From contig JAACDF010000103.1 in NCBI GenBank assembly GCA_009937065.1, positions 1 to 32,828 of the forward strand: a stretch of DNA of 32,828 nucleotides, given 5' to 3'. Made by a program: the position numbers and the translations under genes. This stretch comes from Gammaproteobacteria bacterium. GTDB taxonomy: Bacteria; Pseudomonadota; Gammaproteobacteria; Pseudomonadales; Halieaceae. Position 1 is the stretch's first letter. Every line of letters begins with the position of its first letter. The notes under the pieces are model-generated. The model searched no databases. It had not been told where the DNA came from and saw only the letters and a list, made by a program, of their open reading frames with translations. This document shows, one piece after another, positions 23,818 through 31,563 of the stretch.

Positions 23818-26060
23818 CACACGCCCGTGCAATCCTGCTCATCGTCTGCACTGTGCTGCTGTCTCAAGCCGCACTTGCAGACGGCGATAAAAACAGATTT
23901 GTCGGTAATGGTGCTTGTGCGTCCTGCCATGAATCGCAAGTGCAGGACTGGACCGACTCACATCACGACTTAGCCATGCAGGAAGCTAACGATAGTACGG
24001 TGCTTGGCGATTTCAATAACGCCACCTTTGTCTACGAAGGCATCACCACCACCTTTTTTCGAAAGGGTGATGACTACTGGGTCAAAACTGACAATGAAAA
24101 TGGGGAATTACAGGACTATCCCGTAGCCTACGTGTTCGGGGTCTATCCTCTCCAGCAGGTACTTTTGCCTACTTCAAATGACCGGCTCAATGCGTTAAGT
24201 GTGGCATGGGATGCACGTAAAGTCTCGGAAGGGGGTCAGCGCTGGTACCATATTTACGAAAACCAAGAGCCAGTCACTTCGGAAAGTCCGTTGCACTGGA
24301 CCGGTGTCTATCACAACTGGAACAGTCGGTGCGCAGAATGCCACAGCACCAATGTCGTAAAAGGCTACGACGGAGCACGCCGGCAATACACGACGACCTA
24401 TGACCAAATTGACGTTGGTTGCGAGGCGTGTCACGGGCCGGGATCAGGCCACGTCGAACTCGCCACATCGGGCAGTATTGATGGTGGTCAAAGCCCAGCA
24501 GAGATGGGGTTAGCACTGTCACTTGCGGCTCGAGGCCAGTGGCACAGAGCACCTGACGATGATATTGCTCAACGCGTCACCCCACTAACCCATCAAACAC
24601 AGGTCGATAATTGTGGACGGTGCCACTCACGCCGAGCCACCCTTGGGGATTACCACTACGGGCAGTCGTTACTGGACACCCACCGGCTGTCGACACTCGA
24701 GTCACCGCTCTATTGGCACGACGGACAGATTCTTGACGAGGTCTACGTCTACGGGTCCTTTATGCAAAGCAAGATGTCTCAGGCCGGCGTGGTATGTAGC
24801 AACTGTCACAACCCGCACAGCAACGAGCTTGTTGCCGAAGGGAATGCAGTCTGTACGCAGTGCCACAAGCCAGAGACCTACGACGCGCCCGCACATCACC
24901 GTCATTCGGTAACCGGCAGTGGTAGCGCCTGCGTCGATTGCCACATGCCGTCGCAGGTGTATATGGGCGTTGATGCACGACGCGATCACAGCATGCGCAT
25001 ACCGCGCCCCGATATCTCACTGAGTATCGGCAGTCCGAACGCCTGCACCCAGTGTCACGACGATAAAAGTAACGCCTGGGCCTACGACGCACTTCAGACC
25101 TGGGGCATTAACAGCCGATTTAAAGACCTCAGCCTCGCAAAGGCGAGGCACGCTGCTGATCGCGGTGATATGAGGGCGCTGCCTACACTCGAATCGCTGG
25201 TGGCCGACGGGAGCCAGTCCAATCTGATGCGCGCATCAATTATCGAGCAAATGGGCAATCTCGGATCACGCCAGCTGCCCAATGCCGCAGCCATGCTATT
25301 GAGATCCGACAGTCCGGTGCTGAGAGCATCAGCGGTTAGAGCCTTGGGAGGCGTTGATCCTGTGCAGCGCTATCTCATGTTACGACCCTTCATATCGGAC
25401 AAAAGTCTCAGTGTCCGAATGGAAGTCGCCCAACTCCTCGCGGCCATTCCAGCATCAGAGCTGCGCCCACAGGATATGGCTGATCTTGAGCCGCTATTCG
25501 AAGAATACCTCGCGATACAGAGCGACCACCTCGACATGCCATCTGTACACCTTCAACTAGCCAATTTCTGGAACGATCGCGACGATAGCGAAAAAGCGAC
25601 CGCGGCACTTGAGGAAGCGCTTCGACTCAACCCTGAGTTGGAACCTGCCATCGTAAACTTGGTTGATATTCTTCGAAGAGACGGCAAAAACGACGAGGCG
25701 TCAGCACTTTTATCAAGTGCCATCGATCGCATCCCCGACTCGGGAAGTCTATGGTTCTCACAGGGGCTTCATCTCATCCGTCTTGGACAGACCGATAAAG
25801 CCATTGTCTCGCTAAAACGAGCGGCGGAACTGGAAAACGAAGGATCCCGACACCGGTACGTGTACGCGATTGCGCTCAATGACACGGGTTCAGGGCCTGA
25901 AGCCATGTCAATATTAGAAGACCTTAATAGGAGCCTGCCGGGTCAGCCTGATGTACTCAATGCACTTCTCGCCTTTGCGCGAGACAGTGGTGACCGCCAG
26001 CGCTACGAGCGTTACCGGTCAGAGCTGGTTGCCCTCATGCAGGCAACAGGACAGCGTTAA
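23814..26060 (+). CDS. Secreted eight-haem cytochrome c with HEAT and TPR repeats
   Basis: A 748-residue protein with a Sec signal peptide (hydrophobic 6-20, cleavage after ALA at 22). Eight CxxCH haem sites are visible, at residues 35-39, 173-177, 203-207, 267-271, 328-332, 347-351, 373-377 and 411-415. The spacing resembles cytochrome c554-type and doubled-CxxCH proteins. After the haem region come HEAT-like repeats (about 440-560) and TPR-like repeats (about 590-720: AALEEALRLNPELEPAIVNLVDILRRDG and AIVSLKRAAELENEG). It should be periplasmic and carry electrons, using its repeats to bind partners. The electron partner and substrate are unknown, and no quinol oxidase or reductase gene is nearby. 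Its stop overlaps that of convergent yceI. Confidence 0.88.
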   Translation: MTHARAILLIVCTVLLSQAALADGDKNRFVGNGACASCHESQVQDWTDSHHDLAMQEANDSTVLGDFNNATFVYEGITTTFFRKGDDYWVKTDNENGELQDYPVAYVFGVYPLQQVLLPTSNDRLNALSVAWDARKVSEGGQRWYHIYENQEPVTSESPLHWTGVYHNWNSRCAECHSTNVVKGYDGARRQYTTTYDQIDVGCEACHGPGSGHVELATSGSIDGGQSPAEMGLALSLAARGQWHRAPDDDIAQRVTPLTHQTQVDNCGRCHSRRATLGDYHYGQSLLDTHRLSTLESPLYWHDGQILDEVYVYGSFMQSKMSQAGVVCSNCHNPHSNELVAEGNAVCTQCHKPETYDAPAHHRHSVTGSGSACVDCHMPSQVYMGVDARRDHSMRIPRPDISLSIGSPNACTQCHDDKSNAWAYDALQTWGINSRFKDLSLAKARHAADRGDMRALPTLESLVADGSQSNLMRASIIEQMGNLGSRQLPNAAAMLLRSDSPVLRASAVRALGGVDPVQRYLMLRPFISDKSLSVRMEVAQLLAAIPASELRPQDMADLEPLFEEYLAIQSDHLDMPSVHLQLANFWNDRDDSEKATAALEEALRLNPELEPAIVNLVDILRRDGKNDEASALLSSAIDRIPDSGSLWFSQGLHLIRLGQTDKAIVSLKRAAELENEGSRHRYVYAIALNDTGSGPEAMSILEDLNRSLPGQPDVLNALLAFARDSGDRQRYERYRSELVALMQATGQR

Positions 26061-26656
26061 TCAGCGGACAGGCTCAAATCTACAGTGACTGGAATCGATC
26101 GGCTGATCGCATTGAGTCCGGCAATCTGCTGAAGCGCAGCGACACCTGCCTCGAGACCAAACTCCTGCGCCGTGATAACAATAGGCTGCGTCGTTGTCAC
26201 GCGAACATCGCCACCGGACGCGCTCACCGACACGTGCGCCGTCTTACTGACGGTCCTCCCATGGAGGCTGATATTCACGGACAGGCTTTCAGCTTGGTCG
26301 CCACCCGCTTTGAGCGCGGCAACCTGGCTATCACTCAAGACCGCTTCAATCGTTGCAGTAGGAAAGTTCGCGACTTCAAACAGCATTTTCTGAAGACGTT
26401 CATTGCGAATGCCAATCCCTGTCTCCACAGACGATAGATCGACGCTAACCGAGACTCGCCCACGCTCGGAAATGCTGCCGGAAACGCGCTTAAAGACGTT
26501 ATTTTCTCCGATGCTGTTGTTCTTAATCGACACAAAGCCGATGCGAGAACTGTCGCCCAACATCCAGTCCGCGTGCGCTGGTGCAATAAACACTGTAGTG
26601 CTCAATAAGATCAAAAGTTTCGGGAACATTAATTTGGACATCGATACCTTTTCCAT
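26057..26656 (-). CDS. Periplasmic YceI-family lipocalin-like protein
   Basis: A 199-residue protein when started at the ATG at 26656, which has AAAGGAG eight bases upstream. The signal peptide has the core LLILLSTTVFIA and a cleavage site after AHA near residue 29. The mature part starts DWMLGDSSRIGFVSIKN and has VETGIGIRNERLQKMLFEVANFPTATIEA, the YceI signature in which small proteins are secreted to the periplasm and bind isoprenoid-type lipids in known structures. The cargo is not known here. It lies downstream of parE (94-base gap) and converges on the cytochrome gene with overlapping stop codons. The frame is open 26 codons further upstream, without a good start. Confidence 0.88.
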   Translation of the reverse strand: MEKVSMSKLMFPKLLILLSTTVFIAPAHADWMLGDSSRIGFVSIKNNSIGENNVFKRVSGSISERGRVSVSVDLSSVETGIGIRNERLQKMLFEVANFPTATIEAVLSDSQVAALKAGGDQAESLSVNISLHGRTVSKTAHVSVSASGGDVRVTTTQPIVITAQEFGLEAGVAALQQIAGLNAISRSIPVTVDLSLSAD

Positions 26657-26750
26657 TCTCCATTCTCCTTTCGACAGGTTGGGTGGGTTATAGCGCTCAG
26701 TGCAGGGCACAACCAACCCATCCATCTCCCCCACTTTCTACAGGGCCGAT

Positions 26751-28634
26751 TTATACGTTCGCGAGGTCACCTTTAGATTCCAACCACTCTCGCCGGTCGC
26801 CTGCACGCTTTTTTGCCAACAACATATCAAAGAAGCTATTGGTGTCATCATCCGCGTCAAGCACGAGCTGCACCAAGCGCCGTGTATCAGGAAACATCGT
26901 CGTCTCTCGTAACTGTGACGGATTCATCTCTCCCAGCCCTTTAAAGCGCTGGACATTCGGTTTAGCTCTCGAATTCTCAGCGGCGACTCGCTCGAGGATT
27001 CCGTTCTTCTCGGACTCGTCGAGGGCGTAATAAACATCCTTTCCGACATCAACTCGATACAAGGGCGGCATGGCCACATAGACGTGACCCGCCCGAACCA
27101 AGGGTCGAAAATGGCGGAGGAAGAGGGCACAAATGAGCGTTGCAATGTGAAGCCCATCCGAATCGGCGTCAGCCAAAATACACACCTTTTGATAACGCAG
27201 GCCATCGAGATCATCACTCGCAGGATCAATGCCCAACGCCACCGAAATATTGTGTACCTCCTGCGAGGCAAGTATCTCTCCCGCATCGACCTCCCAGGTA
27301 TTCAAGATCTTGCCCCTGAGCGGGAGGATTGCCTGAAACTCTCGGTCTCTTGCCTGTTTTGCAGAGCCACCGGCGGAGTCCCCCTCTACGAGAAAAAGCT
27401 CGCTGCGCGCAGGATCTTCAATAGAGCAGTCGGCTAGCTTTCCGGGCAGTTGAGGACCCGAGGCCACCTTTTTCCGGACCACTTTTTTAGCTGACCGCAT
27501 GCGCACTTGTGCACGGTTAATACACAGTTCGGCCAATAATTCAGCGTCCGATGTTTGCTGATTCAACCACAGCGCAAACGCATCTTTCGCTACGCCCGAA
27601 ACAAAGCCTGCCGCCTCACGCGACGATAATCGCTCCTTCGTCTGACCAGAGAACTGGGGATCACCCAGCTTCGACGACAAAACGTAGCAGCAGCGATCCC
27701 AAACATCCTCCGCCGTCAGCTTGACGCCCCGTGGCAGGAGGTTGCGAATCTCACAGAACTCGCGCATGGCCTCCAAGAGTCCGGAGCGAAGGCCATTGAC
27801 GTGGGTGCCACCTTGCGGTGTTGGAATCAGATTCACGTAGGACTCGGCCGTTACCTCACCGTCCTCAGGGAGCCATTGTATCGCCCAATCGACCGCCTCG
27901 GTCTCGCCCGCAAAACTTGAAGTAAACGGTTCCTCAGGGATAACGAGGTAATCGATAGTGGCATCGGCTAAATAGTCCGAAATGCCATCCTCATAAAACC
28001 ACTCTTGTTTCTCTCCCTTCTTCTCATCACTCAGGGTGACCCGAAGCCCGGGGCATAAAACCGCTTTGGCGCGTAAGGCGTGGACCAGGCGAGACATTGC
28101 AAAATTGGCACTGTCGAAAAAAGTTTCATCGGGCAGAAAACGAATCCCTGTTCCAGTATTGCGCTTACCACACTGTCCTATGATGACCAGATCTTCGACC
28201 TTATCGCCGCTCTCATACGCCATGCTGTAGACATTGCCATCGCGACGAATCGTAATATCGAGCCGCTTGGAAAGCGCGTTTACTACAGACACGCCTACCC
28301 CATGCAGACCGCCACTAAACTGGTAATTCTTGTCCGAGAATTTACCACCGGCGTGTAGCGTTGAAAGGATGACCTCTACGCCGGGCTTCTTTTGCTCGGG
28401 GTGTAAGTCGACAGGCATACCCCGCCCATTATCAGTAATGCTAATTGCGCCATCCGTGTGCATAACAACATCGATCTGATTAGCGTGGCCCGCCAAGGCC
28501 TCGTCTACGGAGTTGTCGATAACCTCTTGTGCCAGGTGATTAGGGCGAGTGGTATCGGTATACATACCGGGGCGCTTGCGCACCGGCTCAAGCCCCGTCA
28601 ATACCTCGATGGCGTCTGCGTTATACTGGGTCAT
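26751..28634 (-). CDS. parE: DNA topoisomerase IV subunit B (ParE)
   Basis: A 627-residue type IIA topoisomerase ATPase subunit, the size of ParE rather than the longer GyrB. The GHKL ATPase motifs are EVIDNSVDEALAG (about 37-49), DNGRGMP (about 68-74) and GGLHGVGVSVVNALS (about 108-122). The TOPRIM domain has LFLVEGDSAGGSAKQARDR and LADADSDGLHI. The C-terminus (VQRFKGLGEMNPSQLRETTMFPDTRRLVQLVLDADDD) is intact. With ParC it unlinks daughter chromosomes. It lies 55 bases downstream of cpdA. The E. coli order has yqiA between cpdA and parE; no yqiA is present here. Confidence 0.97.
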   Translation of the reverse strand: MTQYNADAIEVLTGLEPVRKRPGMYTDTTRPNHLAQEVIDNSVDEALAGHANQIDVVMHTDGAISITDNGRGMPVDLHPEQKKPGVEVILSTLHAGGKFSDKNYQFSGGLHGVGVSVVNALSKRLDITIRRDGNVYSMAYESGDKVEDLVIIGQCGKRNTGTGIRFLPDETFFDSANFAMSRLVHALRAKAVLCPGLRVTLSDEKKGEKQEWFYEDGISDYLADATIDYLVIPEEPFTSSFAGETEAVDWAIQWLPEDGEVTAESYVNLIPTPQGGTHVNGLRSGLLEAMREFCEIRNLLPRGVKLTAEDVWDRCCYVLSSKLGDPQFSGQTKERLSSREAAGFVSGVAKDAFALWLNQQTSDAELLAELCINRAQVRMRSAKKVVRKKVASGPQLPGKLADCSIEDPARSELFLVEGDSAGGSAKQARDREFQAILPLRGKILNTWEVDAGEILASQEVHNISVALGIDPASDDLDGLRYQKVCILADADSDGLHIATLICALFLRHFRPLVRAGHVYVAMPPLYRVDVGKDVYYALDESEKNGILERVAAENSRAKPNVQRFKGLGEMNPSQLRETTMFPDTRRLVQLVLDADDDTNSFFDMLLAKKRAGDRREWLESKGDLANV

Positions 28635-28689
28635 TACGTGGGTTTACCTTACTTCAATGCGGTTTACGGCGCGCTCGTCGCCGCGGCGC

Positions 28690-29523
28690 CTAATGATAAC
28701 CCGAGGAAGTCAGCAGGGGTCGGTTCTCTTCATCAGAAATGCGAATAACCTGCGTCTCGATACGAGCATTCGGGTAAAGAACCAGACGCCGATAGCCCGG
28801 ATCTTTCTCATCAAGCGCAAAATTCTGTGATCGCGGTGCAAATTGCACACACGTCGAGGGCGTGGTCATCATTCGAACGCCATTTACGACTTCGTCGCTT
28901 TCTTGATGAACATGACCACTGATGAGTGCCACTTGGTTGGCCATAGGCTTAATGATATCGAGTGCGTCAGAGGCGTTTTTTACCGATTGTTCGTCCAGCC
29001 ATGCAGATTCAAGACTGCGCAGCGGATGGTGCGTTGCAATCAGTAATGCCTTGTTCGCCGCACGGGCGTCATCGACGGCACATTTCAATGCCTCGAGCTC
29101 ATTCGCGGACAGGACGCCGCCGACCTCTCCTTCAACCTGAGTCTCCAGCATGACCACATCCCAGTGCTGAGCGCGCAAGCGACGTTTCATATGCGACGCA
29201 TACTGATCTTTCTGGCTCGAGATATCGTCATGATTCCCGGGCAACCAAAGGCTGGGCACCGCATCACCCAATAGAGTTTCAAGCTGTCTGTACGCCGTAG
29301 GTTGACCGTCAGCGGCAATATCGCCTGTTACCAAAAAACAGTCGGCCTTTTCATCTGCAAGCACAGCGTCAATGACCGCCCTTGCTGAGCGCTCCGTATA
29401 CATACCCAGCAGCTGTCCTTTTTCAGTGCCGGTTAAGTGCGTATCGGTGACTTGCACCAAGGAGAGTGTGTCCGTGCAATTGCGGAACGCGAGGTCACCA
29501 CTGAGTAGCCCCTCAGTCGACAT
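28690..29523 (-). CDS. cpdA: 3',5'-cyclic AMP phosphodiesterase CpdA
   Basis: A 277-residue calcineurin-like metallophosphoesterase when started at the ATG at 29523 (MSTEGLLSG); the frame is open 10 codons upstream. The metal-binding motifs are in order: D-x-H in VQVTDTHLTG, GD in LVTGDIAADG, GNHD in WLPGNHDD, a His in ATHHPLRS, and GHVH in LISGHVHQE. CpdA hydrolyses cAMP in the cytoplasm and so sets CRP activity. Synteny with yqiB and parE supports this over other phosphoesterases. The start lies inside the 3' end of the yqiB-like gene by 11 bases, so the two are translationally linked. Confidence 0.9.
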   Translation of the reverse strand: MSTEGLLSGDLAFRNCTDTLSLVQVTDTHLTGTEKGQLLGMYTERSARAVIDAVLADEKADCFLVTGDIAADGQPTAYRQLETLLGDAVPSLWLPGNHDDISSQKDQYASHMKRRLRAQHWDVVMLETQVEGEVGGVLSANELEALKCAVDDARAANKALLIATHHPLRSLESAWLDEQSVKNASDALDIIKPMANQVALISGHVHQESDEVVNGVRMMTTPSTCVQFAPRSQNFALDEKDPGYRRLVLYPNARIETQVIRISDEENRPLLTSSGYH

Positions 29524-29968
29524 TACCCACCTCGAAAACAATACCTTCCGCATGGGCCTCCGACAGGCAAAGGCTCAACAATTCGGAGACAAACTGATTT
29601 TGCTGTTGCTTCTCGTCGGGCTGATGCATCTCGGAGTTTGGATAGTCATAGCGCGACTCCAAGCGCCGGCTTGATCGATGCTTCACCACCTCAGCCATAG
29701 AAACATCGTGATACATGCGCACATACAGATTGGAATCCATTAACTTTGGCAGCTGCGGTGCGTGGTACTGCAGATGGAGCGAGGTCGTGTGACGGTCCCG
29801 ATCAATGACGGTCATTACCACTAGGCGCTGGCCTAGCTGGAAACGTCGCTCATTAGCCTGCTGATAGTCCGGGAAAAGCTGCAAAAGCCGGGCATAGTTG
29901 GCCTCACAAAGCGCATGCAGCTCTGCGAGATCCATCTGAAACCGTCTTTTACTTCTACTCTTTTGCAC
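29513..29968 (-). CDS. yqiB: DUF1249 protein, YqiB-like
   Basis: A 151-residue protein with the DUF1249 pattern: LHALCEANYARLLQLFPD near the N-terminus, then VRMYHDVSMAEVV and ESRYDYPNSEMHQPDEKQQQNQFVSELLSLCL, matching E. coli YqiB (RLYHDA, RYDYPN, HQRDEKHQINQF). Function is unknown. No signal peptide or membrane segment. The start is either the GTG at 29968 or the ATG 11 codons later; the GTG gives the N-terminal length seen in relatives. It lies in the tolC-yqiB-cpdA-parE neighbourhood, divergent from tolC across 170 bases, but nudF, which E. coli has between tolC and yqiB, is absent. Confidence 0.88.
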   Translation of the reverse strand: MQKSRSKRRFQMDLAELHALCEANYARLLQLFPDYQQANERRFQLGQRLVVMTVIDRDRHTTSLHLQYHAPQLPKLMDSNLYVRMYHDVSMAEVVKHRSSRRLESRYDYPNSEMHQPDEKQQQNQFVSELLSLCLSEAHAEGIVFEVGNVD

Positions 29969-30138
29969 TCAATTCCCCAAAACGCCGCTCAGTGTCTGCG
30001 CTACTCTGCACCAAAGTGTAGCAATCAATGATCAAAATTGTGCCGATACAGAAGATGAACGTATTTTATCCGCCCACCCGTATACGATGTTAAACTCCAC
30101 CGCACCGCAGGTCTAAGGCCACTAGCAAGGAATATTGC

Positions 30139-31563
30139 ATGATTTCTCATGTCGCGCGACGCGCCCTATCAGCCGTCATCGTTGGAACTCTATTGACGGC
30201 AGCACCTCTCGCCTTGAGCGAAAGTCTGTTAGATATTTATGAAATTGCGCTCAACAATGATGCGCAATTAAAGGCGGAAACGGCTCAGTACCGAGCTGAT
30301 CTGGAATTAAAGACCCTTGCTCTCGCACCCTTGTTGCCCCAAGTGCGCACCGGTGTCTCCCGGTCAATTCGCGATTCGGAAAGCTCGCGCCTGAGTATTA
30401 CTGACTTTGATAATGGCCAAGTGGTCATTCAGGACCTGACCAGTGGTTCCAGAACAGAGACCACGAGCTACGACATCAATCTGTCACAGACCTTATTTGA
30501 TCTGTCGGCGTGGTTCGATTGGAAAGCGGGTAGCGAGCGAAGCAAGCAGGCTGAAGCAACACTGGCTGCTGCCCAGCAAAATCTGATTGTACGCGTGTCC
30601 GAAGCCTATTTTGGAGTGCTGCGCGCCCAAGATAATCTCCTAGCGGCAAAAGCTCAGGAACGCGCACTCGCACGCCAGCTTGAGCAGACCCGCCAACGTT
30701 TTAACGTGGGTCTAATCGCTATTACCGACGTCTATGAAGCTGAAGCTCGCTACGACCTCGCCGGTGTCACGCGCATCATCGAAGAAAACAACGTTGCCGT
30801 TGCTCGAGAGCGCTTATCTGTACTGACAGGTCAGAACCACGGACAACTTAAGCTTTTAAGCGATGAGTTTACACCTGAAGCGCCCACACCAGCAGACCGA
30901 TCTGCATGGGTGGACTTCGCACTTGCTAATAATTTTGAGCTTGCAGCCGTGCGTTTCTCCGAGGAAGCGGCGCGCCAAAATGCCAAATCCCGACAAATGG
31001 GCCATGCACCAACCGTCAGCGCGCAAATCGGTTACTCGGAAAGCGATACAACGGGCCGCGTTACACCACCCAACGCATTTAACTTGCCGCCACGTTCTGA
31101 AGGCGAAAACGAGTCATTCCAGATTCGTCTCGATATGCCCTTGTATGCCGGTGGTGCAGTCAGTGCGAATCGCAGGCGGGCTGCCGAGCAATTTAACGCC
31201 GCTCGCGAAAACAGGATCAATCTAACGCGCAACACGGTCACCGCCTCTCGCTCGCTTCACATGACGGTGACGTCAGATGTGGCACGCGTCAAGGCACGCA
31301 AACAAGCGATCAAATCGACCCAGAGTGCCCTCGATGCAACTGTTGCAGGTTATGAGGTGGGTACGCGCAATATTGTTGATGTCTTGAACGCTCAAAACGC
31401 CGTCTTTTCAGCACAGCGTGACTTCGCTAACAGTCGTTACGACTACGTACTCAACAGTATGCGACTGAAGGAAAATGCAGGCACCTTGTCACCTGAAGAC
31501 ATTGCAGCACTCGAAGCTTTCTTGATCGAGCCGGCGGCACCTACTGCCTCTGACGAAGGCTAA
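30139..31563 (+). CDS. tolC: Outer-membrane channel TolC
   Basis: A 474-residue outer-membrane efflux protein with a Sec signal peptide (core LSAVIVGTLLTAAPLA, cleavage near residue 27). The mature part begins ESLLDIYEIALNNDAQLKAETAQYRADLE, the TolC N-terminal repeat, and the second repeat starts near residue 250 (DRSAWVDFALANNFELAAVRFSEEAARQ). The C-terminal half has RLDMPLYAGGAVSANRRRAAEQFNAARENR and the GYEVGTRNIVDVLNAQ motif of the periplasmic tunnel. It forms the trimeric exit duct for efflux pumps and type I secretion. AAGGA precedes the ATG by about eight bases. Its stop overlaps that of convergent waaA. Confidence 0.95.
   Translation: MISHVARRALSAVIVGTLLTAAPLALSESLLDIYEIALNNDAQLKAETAQYRADLELKTLALAPLLPQVRTGVSRSIRDSESSRLSITDFDNGQVVIQDLTSGSRTETTSYDINLSQTLFDLSAWFDWKAGSERSKQAEATLAAAQQNLIVRVSEAYFGVLRAQDNLLAAKAQERALARQLEQTRQRFNVGLIAITDVYEAEARYDLAGVTRIIEENNVAVARERLSVLTGQNHGQLKLLSDEFTPEAPTPADRSAWVDFALANNFELAAVRFSEEAARQNAKSRQMGHAPTVSAQIGYSESDTTGRVTPPNAFNLPPRSEGENESFQIRLDMPLYAGGAVSANRRRAAEQFNAARENRINLTRNTVTASRSLHMTVTSDVARVKARKQAIKSTQSALDATVAGYEVGTRNIVDVLNAQNAVFSAQRDFANSRYDYVLNSMRLKENAGTLSPEDIAALEAFLIEPAAPTASDEG

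Noticed and set aside
26657-26750. Terminator between parE and yceI
   Set aside because: GGTTGG/CCAACC arms can pair, but with imperfect extension and no T-run on the minus strand, so it is not reliable.
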